This document shows, piece by piece, positions 33,200 to 44,680 of a stretch of 64,000 nt of DNA. A program made the translations under genes and the position numbers. The notes under the pieces were generated by a model. It was not told the DNA's origin, did no database searches, and worked only from the letters and a program-made list of their open reading frames with translations. How positions within the stretch are numbered: position 1 is the first letter of the stretch; each line of letters begins with the position of its first letter. This stretch comes from Sorex araneus (Eukaryota > Chordata > Mammalia > Eulipotyphla > Soricidae). The DNA is taken from assembly GCF_027595985.1 (NCBI RefSeq), contig NC_073313.1:82376494-82440493 (forward strand). The letters are read 5' to 3'.

Positions 33200-34789
33200 A
33201 CTGCCAAATTGGGGAGAGGGGGGGATGAGTAGTTAAATAGGGGCAGGGTTTTGTTAATGAAATGAAAACACAGGAAGAAAATCAAGAAAGATTCACAAGG
33301 AACAAAACAGGGAGGCAAGATGGTGGTAAAAGGGAGAAGATTTTAGGAGCACACTCAGTTGTGTGTTTCCTTAGATTGTGCTGGAGAGACTTGATTGGTG
33401 GCATGGCCTGAAAGCCTTGGGATCAGGCTAGCATGGCCTCCTTCCTGTTCTGTCCTGATCTGCCCTAACCCACCCTGCATGCCCTGTCTCTGCCCCTTCC
33501 ATTCGGGCCCCCTTATCTTCTTCTCCTTCTCCTCGTTGGCTTTGGTTCTTCCACTGTACCGGCACCACTTCCTCTAGAGCTCCTCTTAGGCCCTTCCCTT
33601 TGTAATGTTTTTACCCCAGTTGAGGGTTTGATAGGACCTGAGGGTTTCAATGTTTGGGAGACCAAGGTCCAATTCAGGACATCTGCTAGGGTGTGTGGTC
33701 AGCAGGAATGCTGTCCTTCCCCTGCAGAGCTGACAAGAAATCCAGAGCCTGTGGAGTTTGTCAAGTGTAGCTCTCACCTCCTGGCCATATCCTCTGGGGC
33801 CTAGTATAGAGATACTTCTGACAATTGGCTCCCTGTCTCGCTGCAGATGGGTTTTAATATAGTCATTCTCATGGTATTTTGTCTGTTGCAGTAAGATTTG
33901 TAGGCTGCCCAGATCAGGAAACACTGGGGAAAATTCCCCCTCCCCCACCCCAAAGAAAACAAATTCAGATTGACTTCATACTTACTTTCCTGGAGTAAAT
34001 GTGCTTTTTAGACTCCCAGTGTCTAGCTGGTGGTTGCTAACTCTGTGTGTCTCAAGCTCGGTGCCCAAGCCCCAGTCTTAGCAATAAACTTGCAGACGGA
34101 AGTGATGATTGAGCAACGATGCTTGCCAAAGTGTGCAGGGAACATGGCTCTCTCTGCCTTCTTGAGACTTCATCCCTGAAGAAAAGGTGAGCTTCCTTCC
34201 AGGCACTCCCTGACGCACCATGCGACTGGGACAAGGACATTTGAAATTGGGAGAGTTCTATAAAGCACAGCACATATGTTCACCAGAATTAGAACAAATC
34301 TTACTCTCTGGAAACCCCAAAAAGGGCCTCTGCAGGATTGCCAGGGTCCCTTTGGAAACCTGCTCTTCATTCCTACCTCTGTCGCTACCCTCCCCCCCGA
34401 GACCTGCCAGTCCTCACTCAGCTTTTGGTAGCATTTAGAAGGCCTTGGTAATCACTGGAGGCAAATGATAGAAGGCAGATTTTGTGAAGGACAGCTTTGT
34501 TGTTGCCAACATTACCGGCATTGTTTGTTAGAGTTTGTTGTTCTTGGACAGGGTTAGGAAGAAGGAGGAGGAATTCGATCAAGCCCTTCCAGCTAGAACT
34601 CTCTGAGTCCTGAATTTTGCTGTTGGGCCAGAATCTGCCAAAACCTAAAGCAGGCCTTTTCTTTCCCTGCTCAATACTTCTGGGTGCATAATGCTGCATC
34701 TCACAGGCAAACACAGAAACCAAATTGGTCTGGGGGCCCTTCCTGGGCTTCCTTGCCGTGTCATTTAGAAACTTAAAAAAAATCAAGAG
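33200..34789. other. Single-copy block
   Basis: About 1.6 kb. The longest frame, 33586-33948 on the minus strand, has 120 codons but no splice context and no recognisable family, so I do not call it a gene. Confidence 0.4.
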
Positions 34790-34948
34790 GGCTGTGGAGT
34801 GATAGCAGAGCGGGTAGGGCTTGCACACTGCTGACCCGAGTTCGATTCCCAGCATCCTGTATAGTCCCCCGAGCACGGCCAGGAGTAATTCCTGAGTGCA
34901 GAGCCAGGAATATCCACTGTGCATCATCGGGTGTAACCCCCCAAAAAA
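34790..34948 (+). mobile_element. SOR-like SINE, form A
   Basis: Clear boxes ('gatagcagagcgggtaggg', 'gagttcgattcccagcatc'). A small deletion in the head removes the 'catttgcc' piece. TSD AAAATCAAGA-like on both sides. Confidence 0.9.
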
Positions 34949-36424
34949 ATCAAGAAAAAAGTTGAAGTTTCAGAGAAGTTCTGAAACACTGCATGGTAGA
35001 TGGGTGTTTCCTAGCAGAACAATGAGGTAGCTGTATGAGAGCAGTCAAAGGTCATTTCCGCTATGATCTTTCTAAAGTCTTTAATATCAGTATATCCTCG
35101 GAGAAGAAAGTCCAGGTTTCATTCAGGGAGAGGAATTCAGTCATTTGTTTTCACGTTGAATTGTGAAATTATGAAGATGATTACCAACTGTTCATTGACT
35201 CGGGTGGTTTCACGTGGCCTGCCAATGTCTGTGTAACTGAGTTACAGCAGGAACTTGAAGCACCGCATCAAACTGGGGGTACTTCCCAGGAATCTGGTAT
35301 TTCTTCAGATAAACACTAGGTGGCATGGAGCACTTAATAAACAGAAAGCCCCGATATCACCGATTGGAAAACAGAAGATGGCCCTCTCTTCGGTTAGCCG
35401 TCCTTGTCAGCTCTTTGCGATGATGTTCTAGAGACAAAAATGCCAGCAGTGGAGCGAGTGGTGCTTATGGAGGCATTTCCAAAGAGAACGAGGCTGGAGG
35501 ACTTTGTTCACAAAATCTCCTCCCCAAATATTTTCTTGAGTATCGTTTTATAAACACGATGATAAATTCAAAAATATAATTGTTACCATGACCAGATTCC
35601 TTAATAGAAAACAGTCTATTTCTGTCAGTGTGGACGTGTTTTTCATTTGAGAAAGCCTGACAGACTTTTCTCCTCCCTCTTTTTCCTTTATGAAATCAGC
35701 CAAGGGGGGGCAGGGGTGGGGGAAACAAAGCCGACTCTGATCTCTCTTCTCCAAACATCCCTTTGGATCAAAAAGGCAGGGTTTTCCTTGCCATTTGGAC
35801 CTTGCAAACATGTTCCTTTCCCCGTGGTCAGGGAGTAAAAAATGGACTGAGGAGCTCTCCCCTAGGCCCTAAGAGTGAGACCGAGGGAGCAGGTGTCAAA
35901 GTCACCGTTTGCTAACGACATGACTTCGGGCTCTGCCTGTGCCTCTGCTTAGCTTAGCAAAGCCTGCCTCGGAAAGCAAAGCTCCATCTCGCCAGCACAG
36001 GCCGGGCCCACCACGTTCCGGTGATTAGAGAATCCTCTTAAAGATTAGGGGCTTCGTCCGGCCTGCTCCTAGTTACTAGTCTGCAAACACACACACTCAC
36101 TTCTGAGCCCAGTGGCCCTGTGCGGTCTCGCAACAGCTCCACAGACAAGCAGGCCAGTAAAAGCAGAGGGAAAGGCTGTTACTGAAGGCCATAGAAAGGG
36201 CACCTTCCACGTGTCATTTCTAAGAATCAGAGGAGTCTGGTGGAACAATGAGGCTACCAGAAGGCTTCAGCTGCTTTCAGGAGCCTGGACTTGGCAGAGC
36301 CTAAATTTGATTCTGGAATAGCTCCGTGCCTATGAGAAAGGAGTTTCAGAAAGTAATCTAAATGCTCAGGTCCGCTTTCTGGAAGGCAGCCCACAGCTGC
36401 CAGTCTATGCCTGTTTATGAATTG
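34949..36424. other. Single-copy block with CNE-like sequence
   Basis: About 1.5 kb free of SINE and L1. The part 35140-35650 has balanced composition with runs such as 'gatgattaccaactgttcat' and is a candidate conserved element. Confidence 0.45.
35312..35328 (+). promoter_or_regulatory. CTCF-like site
   Basis: AACACTAGGTGGCATGG fits the CTCF core CANNAGRNGGCRS at all but the last position. Such matches also arise by chance, so function is only possible. Confidence 0.25.
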
Positions 36425-37006
36425 CCTCTGTCCTCCCTCTCCTCCTCCATTTCTTTTCCCTTTTTTTCTTTCCCCACCCTTCTTTTCCCTTTCTTTCTTC
36501 CATCTGCCTTCCCTTCCTCCTTTCCTCCCTCCCTCCCTCCCTTCCTCCCTTCTTCCCTCCTTTCCTTCCATCCTCTCTCCTTCCCTCACTTCCTCCCTCC
36601 CTTTCTCCCTCCCTCCCTTTCTCCCTCCCTCCTTTCCTCCCTCCCTCCCTCTCTTCCTCCCTTCCTCCATCCCTACTTTCCTTCCATCCTCCCTCCCTCC
36701 CTTCCTCCCTCCCTCCCTCCCCCTTCCTCCCTCCTGTCCTCCTTCCCTCCTTTCCTCCCTTTCCTCCGTCCTTTCCTCCCTTTCTTCCTTCGTCCCTCCC
36801 TCCTGTCTTCCCTCCCTCCATCCCTTCCCTCCTTCCTTCCTCCCTCCCTCCCTTCCTCCCTCCCTCCCTCCCTCCCTCCCTCCCTCCCTTCCTTCCTTCC
36901 TTCCTTCCTTCCTTCCTTCCTTCCTTCCTTCCTTCCTTCCTTCCTTCCTTCCTTCCTTCCTTCCTTCCTTCCTTCCTTCCTTCCTTCGTCCCTCCCTCCC
37001 TCCCTC
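36425..37006 (+). repeat. Large polypyrimidine (CCTT/CCCT)n tract
   Basis: About 580 bp with C/T on the plus strand: irregular CCCT/CCTTT to about 36840, then pure CCCT, then a pure CCTT run of about 100 bp. The reading frames through it are artefacts. Confidence 0.98.
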
Positions 37007-37064
37007 TACTACTGAGGCATTTCTACAGATAATGTATACTTTCATTTTACTTTAAGTGTAGGGG

Positions 37065-37099
37065 TAAAGTCACACTTGGCAGTACTCAGGAGCTACTCA
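37065..37099 (-). mobile_element. Short SINE body fragment
   Basis: 'gtcacacttggcagtactcag' is a reverse-complement form A body piece, directly abutting a different tRNA-like unit. Confidence 0.4.
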
Positions 37100-37165
37100 C
37101 AGCTCAGTGGTAGAGCACATACTTTGTATGTGTATGAGGCTCTGGGTCCAATCCCTAACACCATC
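37100..37165 (+). mobile_element. tRNA-Ala/ID-like unit
   Basis: CAGCTCAGTGGTAGAGC is a strong A-box region of tRNA-Ala type, and GGGTCCAATCCC is B-box-like. The spacing suits a tRNA-derived unit. It differs from the SOR head (TAGCACAGCGG) and resembles rodent ID-type elements. A functional tRNA is unlikely because acceptor stem pairing is not visible. Confidence 0.45.
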
Positions 37166-37575
37166 CTACCCCCAAGTCTGTCACTCTAGTTTTCTCATGA
37201 AAGGCGTTCTTTATGTCCTAAGATCTTCTTTCAACTCACTTTAATCAGCAAATGTGTGTTTGTCCATTAATAAACTGTGCTAATTTTCACAGGAGTGAGT
37301 TTAAAACACACATGTGTATACAATTACTCAAGCAGAATGATAAAGGTGTTTTAAACTGGAGGAATATTTTCCTTCTGAAGAGTTTTGGGACACAGTATTA
37401 AAAACCATGATATCCTGGCTGCATTTTCTCTAAAACTTTGGACCTCTCTTATTTTGATGCTCTTTCTGTCTCTGAAGTTGGATGGCAAAGCCTGCTGAGA
37501 CCATTTTGGCAAGGAATACACTCAACTAGTGTTCCACCTTCTTCAGAAATGAACTTGTTCTAAGTTAAGCAGGTA
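37166..37575. other. AT-rich single-copy stretch
   Basis: Nothing recognisable. Confidence 0.4.
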
Positions 37576-37741
37576 TGGGGCCAGAGAGATAGTACAGGGG
37601 TTAAACTACTTGTCTTACAAATAGTTGACTCAGTTTGATCCCTGATATGGTCCCCCCGAAACACCACCAGGAATATCCCCTGAACACAGAACCAAGACTA
37701 TTCCCTGAGCACTGCTGGGCATGATCCCCTCCTTCCCCCAA
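37576..37741 (+). mobile_element. Old form A SINE
   Basis: 'ggggccagagagatagtacag', 'gtttgatccctgatatggtc', 'gagcactgctgggcatgatc'. Confidence 0.7.
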
Positions 37742-37894
37742 ATTAAGCATGGACAAAAATTACACATCCCCTAAATGATCCATTTTAAAAATAGAACTTT
37801 TAAGAATAGAGCAAAAAACACAAACATCTTTTTTTTCCACCAGTGTCTGACTATATGTGTTTAACAACCTATCTATCTATGGATCCATCCATCC

Positions 37895-38155
37895 TCTTTT
37901 GGTTTGTTTGGTGGTCGTTAGGGGATAATGCCAGGGCTTGAACAAGACAAAGCATGTAATCAGCCTTTTGTACTATCTCCCTGGCTTCATCCTATTTTCT
38001 TCCTTCCTCTGACCATATTCACAGGTGCTCAGGCCTGTTCCTGGCTCTGTGCTCAGGAGTGATCCCAGGCTTGAGGGACCATATGCAGTGCTGGGATCAA
38101 ACCATGATGTGCCACATACAGGGAGAGTACCATGGCCCTCTGTACAATTTCTCTG
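37895..38155 (-). mobile_element. Two adjacent old SINE fragments
   Basis: A head fragment at 37895-37990 ('tactatctccctggcttc') is followed by a fuller copy at 38010-38155 ('ggctctgtgctcaggagtg', 'gcagtgctgggatcaaacc'). Confidence 0.55.
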
Positions 38156-38435
38156 GTGTCTTGAAGTGGAAATGTGGATTTGGGCCTATTGAAGGTGCTT
38201 CAATTGATATCCATCTCTTGGGACTCTTGGAAGCTTTCACTTTTCTCCTTAAATTCCTAAAAGAAAAAAATTCATGTTCACCTGAAACTTTCGTTTTCTC
38301 TGGTGAGTTGGTTCAATGGGGATGCAAGTTCGGAGCCCTGGGGCTTCCTGGGTATGGGGATGAACCAGGGCTCTGAGGCTAGACTGCTAGTATGGCTCTG
38401 TGAGCTCAGATTGAATTATGTCCATGAGAAGCCAT
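38156..38435. other. Single-copy stretch
   Basis: The long frame from 38059 begins inside the SINE and is not gene-like. Confidence 0.4.
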
Positions 38436-38450
38436 TATTAATAGTATTTT

Positions 38451-38621
38451 CATTTTTGCTTTTGGGTCAAACCCGGTGATGCACAGGGGTTACTCCTGGC
38501 TCATGCACTCAGGAATTACTCCTGGCAGTGCTCAGGGGACCATATGGGATGCTGGGAATCAAACCCGGGTTGGTCACGTGCAAGGCAAATGCCCTACCCA
38601 CTGTGCTATCGCTCCAGCCCC
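38451..38621 (-). mobile_element. SOR-like SINE, form A, young
   Basis: Near-consensus copy with exact TSD TATTAATAGTATTTT at 38436-38450 and 38622-38636. Confidence 0.95.
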
Positions 38622-38857
38622 TATTAATAGTATTTTAAACAAAAAATAAAATTAACTTAAAAAGATCAAATTGCCCCAATTATGAAGAGTACTTGTTCTT
38701 GAGGCTGAGTGAAGAGTATGCCAAGGCCTTGATAACTGAGATCCACAAGCTCGGTAACTGAGATTGCTACGAGTGACTAAGTACATAGTGTCACCACAGC
38801 CTTCCTCCATTCTCCTTGAAGTAAAACTAATCTTCACTCCCATCACTTGATTGGGAA

Positions 38858-39017
38858 GGGGTGTGGGGCCACACTTGGTGGTGCTCAGGGGCTATGCCTG
38901 ACTTTGTGCTCAGGAATGACCCTTTGTGGTGCTTTAGGAGCCATATGCAGTGCCAGACATTTAAACAAGGGTTGACCACATGCAAGTTGGCCTTACTTCT
39001 GATATTATTTCTCTCGC
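38858..39017 (-). mobile_element. Old SINE
   Basis: 'ggccacacttggtggtgctc', 'ttgtgctcaggaatgaccc' and 'atttctctcgccc'. Confidence 0.6.
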
Positions 39018-40085
39018 CCAAATCCCATCATCTCTCATGGGCTAGCCACAGCTTACATATTCAAATGCCAAGTTTGTGTTATTTTCACTGGCCTTCTAGA
39101 AACCTACCCTGAGTCTTTAAGGCCTTTACTCCCCACTTTTTGATTCTTTTCATCTGGCTTTCTGGTAGCCCTTGTTCACCTTAGGCCCAGGAAAGGTATG
39201 ACACCCTATCTCACCATCCACCCAGAGCCACCCTTCTCCACAAACCTGAAATTCAAAAAGTACTTAAAGTCTTGCTGGTCACATTGACATATTTGTCAGA
39301 TTGAGGGATATAACTGAGACTTAGCTAAAGGCATTTCTACTAAGGTGTAAGTAACACAAAAGAATCTGGTCTTCCTGGTGATTACTTGCATCTTAAAAGC
39401 ATGAGGTGCTTATTAGCTCATATAGATCTTGAAAGGGGACGAGGATGTGGGATAGCATCAGGCAGCCTGTGCTGGTGACCCTTGTCTCTCTCCAGACCTA
39501 TGTTCGCTTGGTTCACTTCACCCTTGTGTATACAGAACAGGAATTTGTTATGTCTGACTCTCCCTTCAGAGAAATTGCCAAGCCTTGCTCGGGACCTTCC
39601 ACACAAAAGACATCCTTCTCCCTTTGATTTAAGCTGGTTTCCTGTGCCATTGCCTGGCGTAAATAACATCTTAGAGTGTCTTAGGTAGTTTCTGGAAAGT
39701 TTAGGAGTTTGCTAAACGTGGAACAGATGCGCAGAACATCTGGGTGGTAGGCTCTTGGCAATGCTTCAAGGGCCGCATTGTCACTGACAGCTGGGGCCCA
39801 TCTGCTGGGATGGCATTTGGAAGCTCCTAAAGTGAAAAAAAGTCCCCTTTTTATTGGTTTATCTCAAGTAATGTTTGGGGGTCTAGATTTTCCTGGAGTG
39901 TTCAAATTTGGGGCTTAATTTTCAAAACCTTTGCAAGGCTGCAAAGGCTGGTTTAAGAAAATATATAGAGGCCTGCTATTCTTTGGATTATAAAGTTTTA
40001 GGTTGAATGAACAACATAACCATCACATGCCCTCAAAGTCCAAAGTGATGAAAACACTCTGGTGTCCGTGTTCTAAGCGCTGGTC
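39018..40085. other. Single-copy block
   Basis: An acceptor-like 'cttgtctctctccag' at about 39480-39495 is followed by an open frame to 39627, but no paired donor or family match was found. No other signal. Confidence 0.4.
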
Positions 40086-40089
40086 TTTG

Positions 40090-40270
40090 AAGTACTTTGA
40101 TGTACATTAGCTGCTATGATAATCACAGCAGCACTGATGGGTGAGCAGAGCAGAAATAGAGCGATCCACGTGACAGGTGAGAAAATGTAGGTCCAGAGAA
40201 TTGAAATGTGACCCAGGTCTCAGGTCACAGAGGCAATGAGGAACAGGACTCAATGGCAGATCGTCTAATT
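40090..40270 (+). mobile_element. MIR element, decayed
   Basis: 'gacaggtgagaaaatgtag' then 'gtctcaggtcacagaggca' follow MIR core order. Confidence 0.5.
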
Positions 40271-40399
40271 CCTAGGTTCTAGAACCACACTAATTGTGTT
40301 AATCAGGAAAGCCAGCTTCAGAGAGTACTGCTTATATGAGTAGAGGGATTTGGATTAGGGACAGTTGGTATATCATCTCTAAGGCTGAGCTCTGTACTG

Positions 40400-40419
40400 T
40401 GGCATGCCATGGCATGCCA
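40400..40419. repeat. 20 bp perfect palindrome
   Basis: TGGCATGCCATGGCATGCCA equals its own reverse complement and is also two direct copies of GGCATGCCAT. Confidence 0.9.
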
Positions 40420-40711
40420 TGAACTATCCTCATCACAGTTTACAGTTTCCTGCTAGGGGATAGAGTTGGAGGGGTTTGAGCTGAGTGAAGTGAGGCTGAA
40501 GGAAAAAGATCATCGCTGAATGGTAAGTGGACTATAAAGAAACCAAGCGGAGAAGACATTCCCTGGGGAAACACATTCTGAGCCAGTGCCAATAAAACCG
40601 AAATCTGTGGTGCCAAAGGTTGAAGGTATGTGGTGAGGGGAATCTCGGGACAGTGGTGGCGGGCTACTGACAAGGTGGTGCTAAGGAGTGGAAAACTAGC
40701 ACTGCAATTTA

Positions 40712-40959
40712 GCACTGTAGCACTGTCATCCCGTTGTTCATCTATTTGCCCAAGCAGGCGCCAGTAACGTCTCCATTGTTGTTACTGTTATTGTTGTTAC
40801 TGTTTTTGACATATCAAAACACGGGTAGCTTGCCAGGCTCTGCCTTGTGGGCGGGATGCACTCAGTAGCTTGCTGGCCTCTCCGAGAGGGAAGGAGGAAT
40901 CGAACCTGGGTCGGCCCTGTGCAAGGCAAACGCCCTACCAGCTGTGCTATTGCTTCACT
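40712..40959 (-). mobile_element. SOR-like SINE, form B, with 5' pentamer expansion
   Basis: Form B on the minus strand with both boxes. TSD ACTGCAATTTA at 40701-40711 and ACTGCAGTTTA at 40985-40995 (one mismatch). The CTGGA repeat at its 5' end lies inside the TSDs, so it belongs to the inserted unit. Confidence 0.88.
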
Positions 40960-40988
40960 CCTGGACTGGACTGGACTGGACTGGACTG
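40960..40988 (+). repeat. (CTGGA)n pentanucleotide
   Basis: About five CTGGA units at the SINE 5' end, matching the first bases of the SINE (GGACTGGAG). Confidence 0.92.
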
Positions 40989-41042
40989 CAGTTTAAAGCA
41001 ACAATTTAGGGATTTCTGTCAATCAAGTAACCAAAGAAAAAT

Positions 41043-41215
41043 TGGGGGGCAGAGAGATAATACAGTGAGTAGAGCACTTATCTGGCATATGACTAACCAA
41101 GGCTCAGCCCCCAGCATCCCACATGGTCCCCTGAGACCCACCAGGAGTGATCTTAGCACAGAGCCAGTAGAAGGCCATGAGCATTGCTGGGTATGGCCCT
41201 CCAAATAGAAAAATT
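41043..41215 (+). mobile_element. Old form A SINE
   Basis: 'gcagagagataatacagtga', 'cccacatggtcccctgaga', 'gctgggtatggccctcc'. Confidence 0.7.
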
Positions 41216-41219
41216 AAAA

Positions 41220-41465
41220 CACACACATTTACATTGTGCTTGACAATGACAAGACAATGACAATTGTCATTTGACACTTGACAATGACAATTGGCCCTGA
41301 CATAAGGCCAATAGAACTGTGGTCTGACAGGTCTAAAGAGAATGGTGTGAGGGAAGGGGACTGGTGACAATGACAGAGGTATCCTAGTACTCTGAGGTGG
41401 GCAGAGAGTAGCAGCACTGCAAGGATAAAATCATGTTGGTACTATTCTAAAACAATTTTAAATGA
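41220..41465 (+). mobile_element. Probable old L1 3' end with TGACAATGAC repeats
   Basis: 'gaatggtgtgagggaaggg', 'aaggataaaatcatgttgg' and 'ttttaaatgaaatt' recall the L1 end at 15690-15880. The left part, 41239-41297, holds imperfect GACAATGAC repeats and the palindrome TGACAATTGTCA. Confidence 0.4.
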
Positions 41466-42056
41466 AATTAAGAAATAAGAGCTGGGCTTAATAATTACTC
41501 AGACTTGGTAAAATACCCTGTAGCTAAGAATTGATACCAAAAGAGAGAGCATGTTGAGCTTCAGGCCAGCATGTTATATGAGATCTGGGTGGAATCTCTG
41601 TCCACTTCTACAAGACAGGATTGATCCAATTCCAGAGGATGACTCACTACCACACATCTAAAGAAAGGCAGCAAAGATTAATAGCAGTTCAAGCCACTTG
41701 GCCCAAGTTATCCTCAACTTGGGTCACCTTGTGAATCCCGGAAACCAATCTTTGCTACCCTTGTTAGTGTGTCCGAGGGTTCACATTTGATTTTCTCGAC
41801 AAATGAATGCCAGTGGGTAAAGCAACCAAAATTTGGTTGGTAAAAGCAAATAAGGGGTAGTACCCACTTTCAAAGTCTTCCCTGAAGAAGGCATTGCATC
41901 CTGCCTTCTCACCTGCATCCTAGCCAAACCAGAGCATGCCTGGTGAACACAGCATTGACTGTGCTTTCAATGAGAAGTTTAAAACCCAGCCCACTATCTT
42001 GTTGATGACCTTGGAACCTTTCTCCCCTGTTGCAACAATGAAGGGGGGACAAATAC
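41466..42056. other. Single-copy stretch
   Basis: Nothing recognisable. Confidence 0.4.
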
Positions 42057-42062
42057 AAGTAC

Positions 42063-43107
42063 TGTAAAAAAACTAAAGCACGCTGAAGGGCGTGTGCATT
42101 CGCCAGCTCTCTGGGCAGCTCTATCTCACCGCCCACGTTCGGTGCTCTGGAACCACTGTGTATGGGCTGGATCGGGACGGCCGTTGGCCAAGGACAGGCG
42201 AAGGAAGAATGAGGACCAAGCTGGTTGCTGATTAATTACCGTTTATCCAATCTTCCATCTTTCTCATCTCCCACACTCCCAGCTCCGTCCTCTCTCTGGA
42301 TCTGCTGCAGCCTCTCTCTGGATTCTCTTGTCTCTCTCCTCCCTCTTTCTCTCTCTCCCTTGCCCCTAGGCTACACCCAGCCAGGTAGCAAAATCAACAT
42401 AAGAAAGCCCTTCCTGAGGGCTGGGCATTCCAAAGCCCTTTCTGACTCTTAAGGTGTTTTTCTCCTTTCCTTAGTCCAAACACTCATTAACATCTTAATA
42501 CTAGTTTTTTTGTATGGACATAGCAAGAGATACATTGAGGCTTGCAAGACAGCTCTCCTGGCAACATCTTGTCACAGACTCAGACTACAGCACTCAGGCC
42601 AGATTAATCATCCCTAACCCTAGCAGGGTCTGAATCTAGTTATCACTGTTTGGATCATGACAACATTTGTCCATGATCAAGCTTTTAACTTATAATTGAG
42701 CATTAGGCATTTTGGCCAGGCCCATCTCGATGCCAGGGTAGCACACAACTCACTGCTTGCCCTGGGTCGGTCTCGTCCCTCGTCGGGACCCTGCTTTTGG
42801 AGGTGCTAGGAAGTAAGGGCAGCTGAGGCTTAGGTTGAGAGAACAGATGCCCAGGAGGAAAATATCATGTAGAGTCAAATGACTCCCAGGTTACAAAAGC
42901 ATAGCATTTGTTAAGTCTTCCTGTGTCCATACAAAAGGGACATTGCTCTGAATAAACTATGCAAAGGACTCAAGGAGAAGAGAAAAACAATATTTACAAG
43001 TCAACAGAACACTAAGAAAGAAGCTACAAATAAATACAGAGGCATGGGAGCACTGTAACGGGAGTAACCCAATAAACCTAAACTACCTGAGGCTATGTAA
43101 TCCTACA
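42063..43107 (-). mobile_element. Solo LTR, copy 2, with 6 bp TSD
   Basis: A 1,045 bp element starting TGTA and ending TACA, flanked by AAGTAC at 42057-42062 and 43108-43113. It aligns with copy 1 from end to end with small differences. The polyadenylation signal in the inferred minus orientation is GATAAA instead of AATAAA. No internal retroviral genes. Class II (ERVK-like) is inferred from the 6 bp TSD. Confidence 0.9.
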
Positions 43108-43118
43108 AAGTACTATTT

Positions 43119-43289
43119 CTTTTTTTTCTTTTTGGGTCACACCCGGTGATACACAGGGGTTACTCCTGGCTCTGCACTCAGGAATCACTCCTGGCCGTGC
43201 CAGGGTACCATATGGGATGCTGGGAATTGAATCCGAGTTAGCCGTGTGCAAGGCAAACACCCTACCCACTATGCTACCGCTCCAGCCCC
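43119..43289 (-). mobile_element. SOR-like SINE, form A, inserted at the LTR edge
   Basis: Near-consensus. The sequence left of it (TACAAAGTACTATTTCT) recurs on its right as TACAAGTACTATTTCT, so its TSD spans the LTR end and the LTR's own TSD. The SINE is therefore younger than the LTR. Confidence 0.93.
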
Positions 43290-43378
43290 TACAAGTACTA
43301 TTTCTTATCTCCGGCCGGGATCTACTTGTCATTAGAATAATTGGTTCAAGGGTCAAATATTCAGATAACCAGTGTTTT

Positions 43379-43385
43379 GGTGTGT

Positions 43386-43428
<43 letters not shown>

Positions 43429-43430
43429 TG
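43379..43430 (+). repeat. (GT)n microsatellite
   Basis: About 25 GT units with a few GC steps. Confidence 0.97.
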
Positions 43431-44367
43431 CACCAGGATCAAAACAGTCTGCCCCTGCCCACAGAATCAAGAAACTGGTTTGTTGGAGGCTAAGACGCTG
43501 CCTAACTGTAGAATGTGTAGACTCCATCAAAAAGGGTGTTTCAAAAGGAAGTTACTTCCACTAGGGTGACTCAGATCAAAAGATAGAGCAAATGAAAGAG
43601 AAAGAGAAGTTTGGTTAAAGAATGGGCCTTATCAAAGTGAATTGAAAGAAAAGATTTCGAGTGGCATGCTTAACTCAGAAACCCAAATCTTACTACGCAG
43701 CATCAGGACTGGACTTGGATGCTGGCAATCTACAGGATCAGTGTGGATTTGTATTTCAGCATTTAGCAGCTACCCTCAAGTCAACCAGTGATCCAGAGCA
43801 TTCCGATACCGTGCAAGAAACCAGTCATGAAAAGCTTAATTATTTTTTTTTCATCAAAAAATGCCTCAACCTCATTTGGACAGAAACGGAAAATGACATT
43901 TCAAACTTTAATCCCTTAATATGTAGTCTGGTTCTTTCCAAAGGTTGCAAGGTTTCCAAGTTCTGGAATTCATAAGTAACTCACCATATGGAAACAAAAT
44001 GTTCTACATAGTTTGGCTCCTCAAATACTGTCAGAGTATGAGTGACTCTCATTGACACTGTGCAGGACCATACGTGCAGGCACTCAGCCCTCTTCAATGG
44101 CCTCATTGCCAGGGCCAACCCTTCCTCTCATGAGACTAGTGTGCTTATTAGGCCAAGGCCAAGTCCATTCAATGTTACATTTCTACCACCAAGCCTTGTG
44201 CCCTGCTGCCGCCTCATACAAAAATGCCTTTCTCGCTTTTTTCTCAAGAGCATTCCCTAATTCCTCCTCCTCATGAAGCTCTCTGACTATTCTTGCCAAT
44301 AGGGATCTCTCCAATTTCTCTGAAATCGTGGGATGAATTGTCAGTCTCATACAAGTTGAGATTCTTT
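43431..44367. other. Single-copy block
   Basis: A 104-codon plus-strand frame at 43661-43975 has no splice or family support. No repeat recognised. Confidence 0.4.
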
Positions 44368-44552
44368 TAAATTTGGGGAGGGGGGTTAGGGGAACTCCCA
44401 GTGGGTGCTCCAGACCTATTCCCAGCTCCACTCTTAGGGGAATCACTCCTGGCCATGCTTGGAAACCATGTGCAGTGTTGCAGATGGATCTAACCAGAGT
44501 CAGTTACATGCAAGGCAAGCACTTTAACCTCTGTACTATACCTCTGGCTTCC
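44368..44552 (-). mobile_element. Old SINE
   Basis: 'gggtgctccagacctattcc', 'catgcaaggcaagcacttta' and 'tatacctctggcttcc'. Confidence 0.6.
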
Positions 44553-44680
44553 ACAAAAGTTGAGGGTATTTATTAAACTGACTCTACTAGAACCCTTCTA
44601 ACCCCCAAACTCTGTTCCAGCCCATTCGCTTATCAAATGTTAACTGCCATGGCTTCACTCCCAAATTAGTCTCTCGACCT

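Noticed and set aside
33586..33948. 120-codon minus-strand frame in single-copy DNA
   Set aside because: No recognisable domain, no splice-site context, and a length expected by chance in a window of this size.
36254..37055. Frames of 200-260 codons rich in Pro/Ser or Glu/Gly/Arg
   Set aside because: Artefacts of the CCTT/CCCT tract.
39445..39627. Open frame behind 'ctctctccag'
   Set aside because: The acceptor is plausible but there is no paired donor, no second exon and no recognised protein.
43661..43975. 104-codon plus-strand frame
   Set aside because: No family resemblance or splice context.
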